Source: Chitinophaga oryziterrae
GTDB lineage: Bacteria > Bacteroidota > Bacteroidia > Chitinophagales > Chitinophagaceae
Length of the DNA: 64,000 bases
Direction of reading: 5' to 3'
Assembly (NCBI RefSeq): GCF_009758125.1
Contig: NZ_WRXO01000004.1
Coordinates: forward strand, 1 to 64,000
Under the pieces are notes generated by a model. That model ran no database searches and was not told where the DNA came from. It was given only the letters and a program-made list of their open reading frames with translations. Position 1 is the stretch's first letter. Each line of letters starts with the position of its first letter. This document shows positions 52,962-62,959 of the stretch, one piece after another. The translations under genes and the position numbers were made by a program.

Positions 52962-55900
52962 ATGAAACGAAAAATTTACCTGATCTTATGGGTAATAGTT
53001 ACTGTCTGTGCATACAATATGCCAGCCAGCGGACAAAATTCAGTACACAAAATTGAGGGTACAGTCACAGCCCGGGAAACGGGACTGATCATTCCCGGGG
53101 CAACAGTTTTTGTAAAAGGGACAAAAACGGCTACTGCGGCAGATGACAAGGGCAATTTTACGATCTCCGCATCACCTGGCCAGGTACTGGTCATTACTTC
53201 AATGGGGTTTATGTCCCGGGAACTGAAGGTAGGTAACAGCAGTACAGTAAGTATTAGTCTGGAAGGAGATAACCGTACACTGAACGATGTAGTTGTGGTA
53301 GGGTACGGTAAAATGAAGAAAACAGACCAGAGCAGCGCCCAGGTATCTATTACTTCAGCAGACATCAACAAAACTATCAACTCCACACTGGACCAGGCTA
53401 TCCAGGGCCGTGCAGCGGGCGTGTATGTTACACAGAACTCCGGGCAGCCCGGCGGTGGTATTTCCGTGAACATACGGGGTGTCAATACGTTAAGCGGCAC
53501 CAATGAACCGTTGTATGTTATTGACGGGGTACAGATGCAGCCTGCTACGGTTTCTTACGGGAATACCAGCTCTGTGAATGCGCTGGCAGGGATCAATCCT
53601 TCTGATATTGAGTCGATGGAAATCCTGCAGGGGCCTTCCGCTACAGCGGTGTATGGGTCCAGGGCAACAAATGGTGTGGTACTGGTGACCACCAAACGGG
53701 GTAAATCCGGGCAGGTAAAGGTGAGTTACAACTTCTTATACACGCAACAGGGTAAACCAGATGCATTATCCACCATGACGCTCCCGCAATATGCAGAGAT
53801 GAACAATGAGGTGGCCGTATTGCTAAACCGTACCCCTACAGCGGAGTTCAAAAATCCGGGTGTGTTAGGTCCGGGTACCAACTGGCAAAATGCCTTGTTT
53901 CAAACAGCTCCTTTACGGAAACATCAACTGGCAGTAAGCGGTGGTTCCAACACCACCACTTTCTATATGTCCGGTGAATACTTTAAACAGGACGGGGTGG
54001 CAATAGGCTCTGATTTCAACCGTTATTCCTTCCGCCTGAACCTGGATAACCAGTCATTCAAATGGTTGAAACTGAGTACATCACTCAATTTTTACCAAAC
54101 CAAGGAAAAACTGGCCTCTTCCAGTGAAGACGTTATCAGGAATGCGATCAACCTGGCCCCTAATATTCCTGTAAAGAACCCTGATGGTAGCTGGGGTGGC
54201 GCTACTTCGAACGAATTTGGCAGTAATGCCAAGTATGCACCTTTAAATCCGGTGGCTATCGCAAGTCTTATCAATAATAATTACAAAAGGACCGGTGGTT
54301 TGGGTGGCGCTTCCGCAGAAATGAACATCATCAAAGGGTTGATTTTCCGTACCAGCTTCAATGGCAACTTTGAATATGCGGACGGCAGCAAGTTTACCCC
54401 TACTTATCAGTTGGGTTATAATGTAAACGAAACAGCCAATTTAGCAGTGAGTAATAACAGGAACTTTTACTGGAACCTGAATGAACTGCTTCAATATAAT
54501 AAGGATATTAAGAAACACAGCTTTGGCGTAATGGCCAGTCATGAAGCGCAGGCCTGGAATTACCAGAGTTTCTCCATACAGCGTTTCGGCTTCAGCAGCA
54601 ATGATATTCAATCCCTGAACCTGGGTAATTCATTGGGACAACTGGTGGGAAGTGGTAAAGGGTCCGGTGCGCTGGAATCTTACCTGGGCCGTGTGAATTA
54701 TTCTTACAATAATAAATACATCGTACAATTAGCCGGAAGGGCAGATGGGTCTTCCAACTTTGGTTCTGCCAACAGGTGGGGATTTTTCCCTTCTGTATCT
54801 GCTGCATGGCGGTTGACGGAAGAACCATTCATGAAAGGGATACCTTTTATCAATGAACTGAAACTCCGGGCAGAATATGGTACTACCGGTAATAATGGTA
54901 GCGGCGGAGCGCAGTATTCTGCTTTATCCGCGGTGACTACCCCCTGGGGCGCTGGTTTCCGTACCGGTCAGTATGGGAATGCTAATCTGAAATGGGAATC
55001 AACAGAAACAAAGAACATTGGGTTTAACCTGGCGTTGCTGAAAGACAGAATTCAACTGGAAGGTGATTTCTATATGAAGAAAACGGATAACCTGTTAATG
55101 CCTAATCCACTGCCGGCCTATATGGGTACACAGGGAGAAGGCGCTATCAGTGCACCGATCGTGAATATTGGCGCTATGCAGAATAAGGGTTTCGGTATCA
55201 CCCTGAATACCGTGAATATTAACAACAAAAGTGGATTTACCTGGAGAACTAATTTCAATATCTCCTCATTCAAAACAAAGATCACCAAGTTCTATTCTGA
55301 TGCCGCTTTCCTGTCGAGGAGCGCCTGGTATATGAATAACTTTACTGCCCGGTCTGTAATAGGACAGGCGCCATGGCAGTTCTACGGATACGTTGCTGAA
55401 GGCGTGTTTAAATCGCTGGATGAAATCAACAGCAGCGCTATCCCTACACAGTCTGATGGTAGCAGGTTACCTGTAGCAAAAGAAGGGGGAGTTTGGGTAG
55501 GAGATATCAAATATAAAGACCTGAACGGTGATAAAGTGATCGATTCAAGGGACCAGACTTTCATCGGGAATCCATGGCCTAAACTGACATTCGGTTTAAC
55601 GAATACCTTCTCTTATAAAGGTTTTGATCTGAGTATATTATTAACCGGTGCGCAGGGGAATGATATCTTCAATTATCTCCGTTTTGAAAATACTAATCCC
55701 GGCAATATTAACCTGGGCAGGAACCTGTTTGCAGAAACATTTGGTTATGCGCGTATAGCAGGAGAGGACACCAAACCTTACCTGACGAATCCTGACACTA
55801 AAATACCGAGGATAACAGGGAATGATGTGAATGGCAATGGTAACCGTTTCACTAACAATTTTGTGGAAGATGGTTCCTATATCAGGATCAAGAATATACA

Positions 55901-56135
55901 ACTGGGTTATAACCTGCCACGCACGTTACTGCGTATGCAGAATGTTGTAAAAGCGGTGCGTATTACAGCAAGTGTACAGAACCTGGCCACTTTTACAAAG
56001 TATAAAGGATATGATCCGGAAGTAGGCGCTTACCTGGGTAAGGAAGTACAGTTGAGCAGTCAGTTGATTGGTGTGGATGCAGGCCGTTATCCGTTAACAA
56101 AGCTTTATTCCGCTGGTGTTGCGGTTGATTTCTAA
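52962..56135 (+). CDS. SusC/RagA family TonB-linked outer-membrane protein
   Basis: A 1057-residue transporter; start at ATG 52962 (MKRKIYLILWVIVTVCAYN), where the signal peptide begins. The carboxypeptidase-like domain (about 30-115: IEGTVTARETGLIIPGATVF), NDVVVVGYGKM and the plug with the GPSATAVYGSRATNGVVLVT signature, then the barrel follow. No STN domain, in line with HTCS rather than sigma/FecR control. SusD follows 20 bases downstream. Confidence 0.95.
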   Translation: MKRKIYLILWVIVTVCAYNMPASGQNSVHKIEGTVTARETGLIIPGATVFVKGTKTATAADDKGNFTISASPGQVLVITSMGFMSRELKVGNSSTVSISLEGDNRTLNDVVVVGYGKMKKTDQSSAQVSITSADINKTINSTLDQAIQGRAAGVYVTQNSGQPGGGISVNIRGVNTLSGTNEPLYVIDGVQMQPATVSYGNTSSVNALAGINPSDIESMEILQGPSATAVYGSRATNGVVLVTTKRGKSGQVKVSYNFLYTQQGKPDALSTMTLPQYAEMNNEVAVLLNRTPTAEFKNPGVLGPGTNWQNALFQTAPLRKHQLAVSGGSNTTTFYMSGEYFKQDGVAIGSDFNRYSFRLNLDNQSFKWLKLSTSLNFYQTKEKLASSSEDVIRNAINLAPNIPVKNPDGSWGGATSNEFGSNAKYAPLNPVAIASLINNNYKRTGGLGGASAEMNIIKGLIFRTSFNGNFEYADGSKFTPTYQLGYNVNETANLAVSNNRNFYWNLNELLQYNKDIKKHSFGVMASHEAQAWNYQSFSIQRFGFSSNDIQSLNLGNSLGQLVGSGKGSGALESYLGRVNYSYNNKYIVQLAGRADGSSNFGSANRWGFFPSVSAAWRLTEEPFMKGIPFINELKLRAEYGTTGNNGSGGAQYSALSAVTTPWGAGFRTGQYGNANLKWESTETKNIGFNLALLKDRIQLEGDFYMKKTDNLLMPNPLPAYMGTQGEGAISAPIVNIGAMQNKGFGITLNTVNINNKSGFTWRTNFNISSFKTKITKFYSDAAFLSRSAWYMNNFTARSVIGQAPWQFYGYVAEGVFKSLDEINSSAIPTQSDGSRLPVAKEGGVWVGDIKYKDLNGDKVIDSRDQTFIGNPWPKLTFGLTNTFSYKGFDLSILLTGAQGNDIFNYLRFENTNPGNINLGRNLFAETFGYARIAGEDTKPYLTNPDTKIPRITGNDVNGNGNRFTNNFVEDGSYIRIKNIQLGYNLPRTLLRMQNVVKAVRITASVQNLATFTKYKGYDPEVGAYLGKEVQLSSQLIGVDAGRYPLTKLYSAGVAVDF

Positions 56136-56155
56136 AGCCCATTAAAATTAAAATC

Positions 56156-57787
56156 ATGAACAGAATATATCTTGTATTCATAATAATCATACTGGCCGGT
56201 TGCAGCAAAGACTTTCTTAACAGGCCGCCGGAGGATGCTATTGTAGACGCTAACTTTTATCAGTCGTCCGACCAGGTGCTGGCAGGTACTGCGCCATTAT
56301 ATAATATTGTATGGTTTGCCTATAATGATAAATCATCTCATGGTATTGGAGATGGCAGAGGCGGATTGCTGATGTCCGGTTCGTATGAAATAGATAATAT
56401 ACGGATGCAGACAACTGATGTTACACCGGAAGTAGCCAGTTCCTGGAACTCCTTCTTCAATGTAGTGGCACAGTCGAATATGGTGATCAACAACCTTACA
56501 AAATATACTTCTTCTTCCGTACCGGAAAATGTGAAACAGGCAGGTATTGCAGAAGGACGTTTTATGAGAGGACTGGCATATGCTTACCTGGTGCAGAACT
56601 GGGGCCCTGTACCTGTTATTACCAATAATAACGTACTGCTCACCGATACTTCTATCACGAGGAACACAGTAGAATCAGTATGGGAGTTTGTGATCCGCGA
56701 AATACGTTTTGCCGCACAGAACTTACCGGCTACTCCTTTACAGAAAGGGCGTTTAACAAAATGGGGCGCCGAAGGTGTGCTGGCAAGGATGTTCCTGACC
56801 CGCGCAGGTGTTGGCGCAAGCGGCAGCCGTAACCAATCGGACCTGGACAGTGCGGCATGGTATGCCAATGATGTGATTCAGAACAGTGGCGCTTCACTGA
56901 TGACTAATTATGAAGACCTGTTCCTGATGAAGAATAATAATAACCCTGAAAGCCTGTTCGCTTTACAATGGAAATATGATGGGGACTGGGGAACACAGAA
57001 CAGTGTGCAGGCATTCCTGGCTTATGGTTCTGAAATCACCGGTTTTGGTGATGGATGGGGTAGTGACCTGGGCGCTTCTTACGATATGCTGAAACAGTAT
57101 GATCCCGCTGATAAGCGTCGCAAGGCAACGTTCATGTTCCCGGGAGATCATTATTCCTATATACATCAGTCGGTAGATGACCCGAATAATCCCGGTAAAA
57201 AAATCATACAGGAATTACAGGTACCCTGGAATTTTGTAGGCACAGAAAGGTATAACGTACGCGCCTGGGTGAAAAAATATGTGGTAGGCCGTCCGGAAGA
57301 TAATGATGGCAAAGTAACACAGCAGCATACAGAAATAAACACTTACATGCTGCGTCTGGCAGAAGTATACCTGATATATGCGGAAGCGGTGCTGGGTAAC
57401 AATCCTTCTACCGGGGACGGACAGGCGCTGAAGTATTACAATGCGGTACGCACCAGGGCAGGATTAGCGGCTAAAACAGTGATCACCTGGGATGATATTT
57501 TTAATGAAAGGCGACTGGAACTGGCTATGGAAGGACAGCAATGGTATGACATCGTACGTCTCCATTATTTTGATCCGGCCAAGGCCCTTACCATGCTGAA
57601 CAATCAGGATAAAGGTACTTACAGGATCGTTCCCAATGCAGCTACCAATGCCACTTCCTGGACGGTTACTTCTGATGTTCCGGCTTATTATCCTGTATCA
57701 GAAAGTAATTTCATGATACCCTATCCTGCATCAGAATTAACGGCAGCGCCTAATCTGAGAAAACCACCGGTGCCTTATAAGTTTTAA
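56156..57787 (+). CDS. RagB/SusD family lipoprotein
   Basis: A 543-residue lipoprotein with lipobox IIILAGC (Cys16). SusD features: DFLNRPPEDAIVDANFYQSS after lipidation, AEGRFMRGLAYAYLVQNWG in the TPR-like core, and NERRLELAMEGQQWYDIVRL near the end. With the preceding SusC it forms the glycan import complex of the HTCS locus. The SGBP gene starts 17 bases after its stop. Confidence 0.94.
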   Translation: MNRIYLVFIIIILAGCSKDFLNRPPEDAIVDANFYQSSDQVLAGTAPLYNIVWFAYNDKSSHGIGDGRGGLLMSGSYEIDNIRMQTTDVTPEVASSWNSFFNVVAQSNMVINNLTKYTSSSVPENVKQAGIAEGRFMRGLAYAYLVQNWGPVPVITNNNVLLTDTSITRNTVESVWEFVIREIRFAAQNLPATPLQKGRLTKWGAEGVLARMFLTRAGVGASGSRNQSDLDSAAWYANDVIQNSGASLMTNYEDLFLMKNNNNPESLFALQWKYDGDWGTQNSVQAFLAYGSEITGFGDGWGSDLGASYDMLKQYDPADKRRKATFMFPGDHYSYIHQSVDDPNNPGKKIIQELQVPWNFVGTERYNVRAWVKKYVVGRPEDNDGKVTQQHTEINTYMLRLAEVYLIYAEAVLGNNPSTGDGQALKYYNAVRTRAGLAAKTVITWDDIFNERRLELAMEGQQWYDIVRLHYFDPAKALTMLNNQDKGTYRIVPNAATNATSWTVTSDVPAYYPVSESNFMIPYPASELTAAPNLRKPPVPYKF

Positions 57788-57804
57788 TCTTAAAAAGAAA
57801 CGTT

Positions 57805-59049
57805 ATGACTAAGTATAATTTTTTGCTTTTTCTGCCGGTAGTTTTCTGCCTGCTGTTATCATGTTCGAAAGATCACGAGGTATCTGGTCCGCCAGTCATT
57901 AATGCGGTGAGCCTGCTGGATTCAACAAAGACCGACAGCACCTTTGCAAGGGCCTTGCCGGGCACTTTGATACTGATCACAGGCGAGAACCTTGGAGGGG
58001 CCGTAACGGTGTCTTTTAACGGACAATCGGCCTATTTTAATCCTACTTATAATACCAGTACGCATATCATCATGACGATCCCCAGCAACTCGCCAACAGA
58101 AGCGACGGACCCGAATGTGCCTAATAAGATACGTATCGTGACAACGCACGGAGAAACGGCTTATAGTTTCGTGATAGATATCCCACCTCCGGCCATCTGG
58201 GCTATTTCAAATGAGAATGCGATGCCGGGAGATTCCCTGATCATCCGCGGCGCTAACTTATGGCTGATAGAAAAGCTTGTTTTCCCCGGTGGCAGAGAGG
58301 TCACTGACTTTACCGGTAATGCAACCGGTTCAAGAGTAGGGTTGCTGATGCCGGACCTTGGCTCTGATACCGGCCGGCTGGTCATTGTAGCGAAATATGG
58401 CACAACGAGGTCTGACGGGCCTTTAAATGACCATCAGAGCGGGGATGTGATCAGTAACCTGACGAACGCCGGTGAAACGGGAGAAGATCCGGTATTTAAC
58501 TGGGGCTGGTGGGGTGCTAACAGGACCAGTGACGCTACCTTGTTCCCCGGCACCAGAGGCGCTTACCTGCAGAATATTTTTGGTGGTGTAGGAGCTAAAG
58601 ATGCAGCCTGGTGGAATGGTAACCGCTCCGGCAATTTCAGCGATGTATCTACCATTTTTACAGCCGCTGTGATGTCAGAACAGGCCAGTAATTATGCATT
58701 GAAGTTTGAAATAAATACGAAAGAACCCTGGACTGCCGGCGTGAATGTGCTACGGTTGGGTGATAATTATGCCTACCGGTATATGCCATGGGCAGATGAG
58801 ACCAATAAAACGTTTGATACCGGAAATACATGGGAGACGGTTACAGTCCTGTTATCTGATTTTAAAACCGTGGCTAAAGATGCAGATGGCAATGATGTAG
58901 AAGGTACCGGTGCCGGCGCTATGACAATGGGCAACCTGTTAAAGACCGGTGGAGTGGTTGCATTTGGTTATCGTTTTATCACAGAGGCGACTCCGGTAGA
59001 TGTGTATAATGCCGCGTATGATAATTTCAGGATCGTTAAGGTAAAATAA
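57805..59049 (+). CDS. Surface glycan-binding protein with IPT/TIG domains
   Basis: A 414-residue lipoprotein with lipobox CLLLSC (Cys20). Two IPT/TIG-type Ig domains lie at about 30-120 (PGTLILITGENLGGAVTVSF) and 125-205 (PGDSLIIRGANLW). A beta-sandwich C-terminal domain (about 240-414) is rich in Trp (DAAWWNGNRSGNFSDV), suiting carbohydrate binding. Its position between SusD and the glycosidase is the usual SGBP slot. Ligand not readable. Confidence 0.85.
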   Translation: MTKYNFLLFLPVVFCLLLSCSKDHEVSGPPVINAVSLLDSTKTDSTFARALPGTLILITGENLGGAVTVSFNGQSAYFNPTYNTSTHIIMTIPSNSPTEATDPNVPNKIRIVTTHGETAYSFVIDIPPPAIWAISNENAMPGDSLIIRGANLWLIEKLVFPGGREVTDFTGNATGSRVGLLMPDLGSDTGRLVIVAKYGTTRSDGPLNDHQSGDVISNLTNAGETGEDPVFNWGWWGANRTSDATLFPGTRGAYLQNIFGGVGAKDAAWWNGNRSGNFSDVSTIFTAAVMSEQASNYALKFEINTKEPWTAGVNVLRLGDNYAYRYMPWADETNKTFDTGNTWETVTVLLSDFKTVAKDADGNDVEGTGAGAMTMGNLLKTGGVVAFGYRFITEATPVDVYNAAYDNFRIVKVK

Positions 59050-59059
59050 AATATCTCAG

Positions 59060-60802
59060 ATGAAAAAAATTCCCGGTATCAGGTTCTTTTGCATGGCATT
59101 GATGATTTTCCCGGCATGTAATAAAGGTACTGCAGACAAACAGAGCGGAAGCGGCAATACAGATACGATAGGGGGATCGGTGGTAATTCCGTCTGATCCT
59201 GCTGTAGCAGGTAGTATTGGCTTCTTTATGAATGAGTGGGTACAAAAGAGTTTTACAGCACCTGCTTATACGGATATGACACCGCCTTCGGCCGCTACTT
59301 ATACGGTAACAGTGGATGCATCTACAGTGGTAACGAAAGTGTCTCCTTCATTATTCGGGAACAACAGTAACCTGTATATGAGTCAGATGGTGACGGAGCC
59401 GGCATTAATGGGGCATATCACGAAGTTACATCCGGGGATTATCCGCTTTCCGGGTGGGAATCTGAGCAGCGTTTATTTCTGGAATACCACATCGGGCAAT
59501 AAGCCTGCTGATGCGCCGGATAAGATCAGTGATGCAGATGGCAACAGTATAGATCCCGGTTACTGGTATGGTGGTACTACAGATAGCTGGTCGTTATCGC
59601 TGGACAATTACTACAATATGTTACAGCAAACCGGTAACGAGGGTATTATCACGGTGAATTACGGGTATGCCAGATATGGCACCGGCACTGATCCTGTAGC
59701 AGCGGCAGCTCATCTGGCCGCGGATTGGGTACGGCATGATAACGGGCGTACGAAGTACTGGGAAATAGGGAATGAGAGTAATGGTACCTGGCAGGCAGGT
59801 TACAGGATAGATGTAACGCAGAATAAGGATGGGCAGCCGCAGCTGGTAACTGGCGACCTGTATGGCAGGCATTTTAAAGTCTATGCGGACTCTATGCGTA
59901 AAGCGGCAGCGGAAACGGGTAAACCTATTTATATAGGGGCGCAGTTGCTGGAACATGAGCCGGCATCCTGGGCTACGGCTACGGATAAAGGCTGGAACAG
60001 CGGCGTATTAAAACAGGCGGGTAGTGCAGCGGATTTCTTTATCGTGCATAGCTACTATACGCCATTTAATACAAACTCCAATCCGCCGGAGGTGCTGGCG
60101 TCTGCCGTAGCTGTTACTAAGGCGATCTCTGATTATGTATCCTTGTCCTTAACAACGGCAGGCGTTGCATCAAAGCCGGTGGCATTGACTGAGTGGAACA
60201 TCTTTGCGGTGGGTTCTCAGCAGATGGTATCACAGGTAGCGGGCATGCATGCCGTAATGGTGTTGGGAGAGCTGATGAAGAATAAGGTGGGTATGGCCAG
60301 TCGCTGGGACCTGGCGAACAGTTGGGATAACGGAAATGATCACGGGTTGTTTAGTCAGGGTGAAGGCGCATCCGGTGAAACGAAATGGGCGCCAAGACCG
60401 GCCTTCTATTACCTGTATTTCTTTCAGAAAAATCTGGGAGACAGGTACATCAATGCAACGGTAGCAGACAGTAGTGCCGGCATCAATGCATACGGATCTA
60501 CTTTTGGTTCCGGTGAGGTATCACTGACATTGGTGAACAAGGCGATCAGCGCACAGAACGTACAGGTAGCCTTTAAGAATTTTAATCCCGGTAACCGTTA
60601 TTACTGGTATGTATTAACGGGCGGAGACGGTGTTACAGGCTTTTCGAGAAAAGTGTTCGTAAATGGCACCGGGCCTTCGGGCGTGGCCGGAGGACCTGAT
60701 AATTATGCAACGTTAAAAGCTTATTCTGCCAGTGCGCAGCAGGGCGTGAAGGTTACATTACCACCTATGTCGGTGGTGTGCCTGGTAGTAGATAAAAAAT
60801 AG
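59060..60802 (+). CDS. Clan GH-A glycoside hydrolase (lipoprotein)
   Basis: A 580-residue lipoprotein with lipobox MIFPAC (Cys19-20 region). The barrel has the RFPGGN motif (about 120), acid/base Glu239 (IGNESNGTW) and nucleophile Glu378 (ALTEWNIF). The C-terminal beta-sandwich ends PPMSVVCLVVDKK. This pattern fits GH51/GH39/GH44-like members of clan GH-A; family not resolved. Surface lipidation agrees with an endo-acting enzyme that cuts polymer before import by the adjacent SusCD. Confidence 0.75.
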   Translation: MKKIPGIRFFCMALMIFPACNKGTADKQSGSGNTDTIGGSVVIPSDPAVAGSIGFFMNEWVQKSFTAPAYTDMTPPSAATYTVTVDASTVVTKVSPSLFGNNSNLYMSQMVTEPALMGHITKLHPGIIRFPGGNLSSVYFWNTTSGNKPADAPDKISDADGNSIDPGYWYGGTTDSWSLSLDNYYNMLQQTGNEGIITVNYGYARYGTGTDPVAAAAHLAADWVRHDNGRTKYWEIGNESNGTWQAGYRIDVTQNKDGQPQLVTGDLYGRHFKVYADSMRKAAAETGKPIYIGAQLLEHEPASWATATDKGWNSGVLKQAGSAADFFIVHSYYTPFNTNSNPPEVLASAVAVTKAISDYVSLSLTTAGVASKPVALTEWNIFAVGSQQMVSQVAGMHAVMVLGELMKNKVGMASRWDLANSWDNGNDHGLFSQGEGASGETKWAPRPAFYYLYFFQKNLGDRYINATVADSSAGINAYGSTFGSGEVSLTLVNKAISAQNVQVAFKNFNPGNRYYWYVLTGGDGVTGFSRKVFVNGTGPSGVAGGPDNYATLKAYSASAQQGVKVTLPPMSVVCLVVDKK

Positions 60803-60821
60803 GTGGGGACTATTTTTAAAT

Positions 60822-60866
60822 AAGCTCCGTTGGCTTCTATTTATGGAATGCCGGCGGAGCTTTTAA
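60822..60866 (+). terminator. Intrinsic terminator of the HTCS locus
   Basis: AAGCTCCG (60822-60829) pairs with CGGAGCTT (60855-60862), extended inward by several pairs, followed by TTAATGTT. It lies 20 bases after the glycosidase stop. Confidence 0.7.
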
Positions 60867-60943
60867 TGTTATATTTATGTGACTTTAGTTACCGTCAATA
60901 ACGGTTAACTCAGCGAGCTTTGCATAATATAATACATTATGGA

Positions 60944-61726
60944 ATGGTCATATTAGGTTATCTGGCTTCGTTACTAATTGGTATTTCTCTTGGTCTCATA
61001 GGTGGCGGAGGCTCTATTCTTACAGTGCCGGTACTGGTATATCTCTTTGGGATAACACCTGTTTTAGCTACTTCCTATTCATTGTTTATTGTTGGGAGTA
61101 CCAGTCTGATCGGTGCTTATGGCAGCTACCGCAAAGGAGAAGTAAGTTTTTATACGGCGATATTGTTTGGTCTCTCTTCTATTGTAACGGTATTTGTTAC
61201 ACGTAAGTTTATCATTCCTGCTATTCCTGAACAGTTGTTTACACTGGGTCATTTTAAGGTTACATGGTCATTTGTAACGATGATCTTATTTGCCATATTG
61301 ATGCTGGCCGCTGCATTGTCTATGATCTTCAGCAAAACAAATGAGCAGGTATTGCCGGGGAAGAACCTGGTCAGGCTTATATTGTATGGAGTAGGGATTG
61401 GTCTTGTAACAGGGCTGTTAGGTGCCGGAGGTGGATTTTTACTGATACCTGCGCTGGTGATGCTGGTTAAGCTGCCTATGAAAAAGGCAGTAGGCACCTC
61501 CCTGTTCATTATTGCATTCAATTCTTTATCCGGATTTTTAGGAGATCTTGGGCATTACCGGATCGATTGGTTTTTCCTGCTGAAGATAACGCTGATAGCA
61601 GTTGTTGGAATCGTGTTGGGCGGCCTGCTGGTCCCCAGGATACAGGGAAGAAAGCTTAAAATATTCTTTGGCTGGTTTGTGCTGCTGATGGCAGTATATA
61701 TTCTCATTCATGAAATCATCCTGTAA
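60944..61726 (+). CDS. TauE/SafE family sulfite/anion exporter-like permease
   Basis: A 260-residue permease; start at ATG 60944 (MVILGYLASLLIG), since the longer frame starts at TTG. Eight predicted helices in two similar halves: LGLIGGGGSILTVPVLVYLFG and GLLGAGGGFLLIPALVML are the TauE duplicated signatures. The family exports sulfite or organosulfonate breakdown products; the substrate here is unknown. Monocistronic in appearance. Confidence 0.92.
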   Translation: MVILGYLASLLIGISLGLIGGGGSILTVPVLVYLFGITPVLATSYSLFIVGSTSLIGAYGSYRKGEVSFYTAILFGLSSIVTVFVTRKFIIPAIPEQLFTLGHFKVTWSFVTMILFAILMLAAALSMIFSKTNEQVLPGKNLVRLILYGVGIGLVTGLLGAGGGFLLIPALVMLVKLPMKKAVGTSLFIIAFNSLSGFLGDLGHYRIDWFFLLKITLIAVVGIVLGGLLVPRIQGRKLKIFFGWFVLLMAVYILIHEIIL

Positions 61727-61820
61727 GGAAGGTGCGTTGGTTGCCTGTTCATTTTAAAACGTAATACAGGCCTGCACTTTCATCAGGGATAGTACCCCTC
61801 CATACCAGGCATTACTTATA

Positions 61821-61855
61821 ATTCCGTAATTTTGGAATGATAATTCCGGAATTAT
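61821..61855 (+). promoter_or_regulatory. Promoter box and palindromic operator of the LLM oxidoreductase gene
   Basis: TAATTTTG at 61827-61834 matches the Bacteroidota -7 box. A perfect 16-bp palindrome ATAATTCCGGAATTAT lies at 61840-61855, ending at the ATG. A second, imperfect pair ATTCC/GGAAT (61821-61825 and 61834-61838) overlaps the box. Repressor binding here would block both the start site and translation start. The regulator is unknown. Confidence 0.6.
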
Positions 61856-62881
61856 ATGAATATGACAGACAGGAAATTAAGACTCAGCGTATTAGATCAA
61901 TCTCCGATCAGAAGAGGCAGTAATGCAGTAGAAGCCCTGCAGGAAAGTGTGAAACTGGCACAACTGGCAGACAGGCTGGGCTACACCCGCTACTGGCTCT
62001 CCGAGCATCATAACACCCGTTCTCTGGCCGGCGCCTCTCCGGAGATACTGATAGCCCGGCTTGCTGCCGCTACGAAGCATATAAGGCTGGGGTCGGGCGG
62101 TGTCATGCTGCCCAATCACAGCACATTAAAAGTAGCAGAGAATTTCCGTCTGCTGGAAGCGCTGTACCCGGGTCGTATCGACTTAGGCATCGGCCGTGCA
62201 CCAGGAGGGGACAGGCTAACAGCGCATATCCTCAATCCTTCCAATAACTTCGAACCCCGTGAATTTGTACAGCAGGTAATAGATCTTGAAGCCTATCTCA
62301 CAGAAACCGGCGAGCCTGGTACTATACATGATAAAGTAAGGGCCATCCCGCATATAGATACTATGCCGGGATTATGGATGCTGACTTCCAGCGGTGAAAG
62401 TGGTTTGCTGGCAGCCCGTCATGGCTGGGCATTATCTTTCGCGCATTTCATTTACCCGGTTGGCGGACCGCAGGCAGTAAAAGCATACAGGGAAAGGTTT
62501 GTACCATCTTTATTCATGAAAGAACCGGAGGCTAATGTAGGTATTTTTGTATTCTGTGCAGATACGCAGGAGAAAGCAGATGAACTGCAGGCAATGATGG
62601 ACTACCGGCTGTTGAGCTTTGAAAAAGGCCAGTATGACGTATATCCCACTTATGAAGAGGTAAGGGATTATGAATACACCGATCAGGAGTTGCAACGTGT
62701 ATTAGCTAACAGGGGCCGTTTTATTTCCGGTACACCGGAACGTGTAAAAGCAGGTTTACTGAAGTTGGCATCGGAATATGCTGTAGATGAAATAGTTGTA
62801 TCCACTATGGCCGACAAGGCAGAAGACCGTTTCCGTTCTTATGAATTATTAGCCGGAATGTTTAATCTGGAAGGCAGGTAA
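61856..62881 (+). CDS. LLM class flavin-dependent oxidoreductase (luciferase-like)
   Basis: A 341-residue protein; 61862 (MTDRKLRL) is a possible second start. TIM-barrel luciferase-like fold with SVLDQSPIRRGSNAVEAL, WLSEHHNTRSLAGASPEILI, IRLGSGGVMLPNHSTLKVAE, and LGIGRAPGGD, which are signatures of the YwbO/MsnO-like subgroup. Uses reduced FMN to oxidise a small molecule. Probably controlled by the palindrome at its start. Confidence 0.94.
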   Translation: MNMTDRKLRLSVLDQSPIRRGSNAVEALQESVKLAQLADRLGYTRYWLSEHHNTRSLAGASPEILIARLAAATKHIRLGSGGVMLPNHSTLKVAENFRLLEALYPGRIDLGIGRAPGGDRLTAHILNPSNNFEPREFVQQVIDLEAYLTETGEPGTIHDKVRAIPHIDTMPGLWMLTSSGESGLLAARHGWALSFAHFIYPVGGPQAVKAYRERFVPSLFMKEPEANVGIFVFCADTQEKADELQAMMDYRLLSFEKGQYDVYPTYEEVRDYEYTDQELQRVLANRGRFISGTPERVKAGLLKLASEYAVDEIVVSTMADKAEDRFRSYELLAGMFNLEGR

Positions 62882-62959
62882 TCACACAAAAAATATCTCA
62901 TATTAAAGTAGTATTTCAGGATAACCCTTATTATTGTTGTTTTACAGGGATTATTATAC

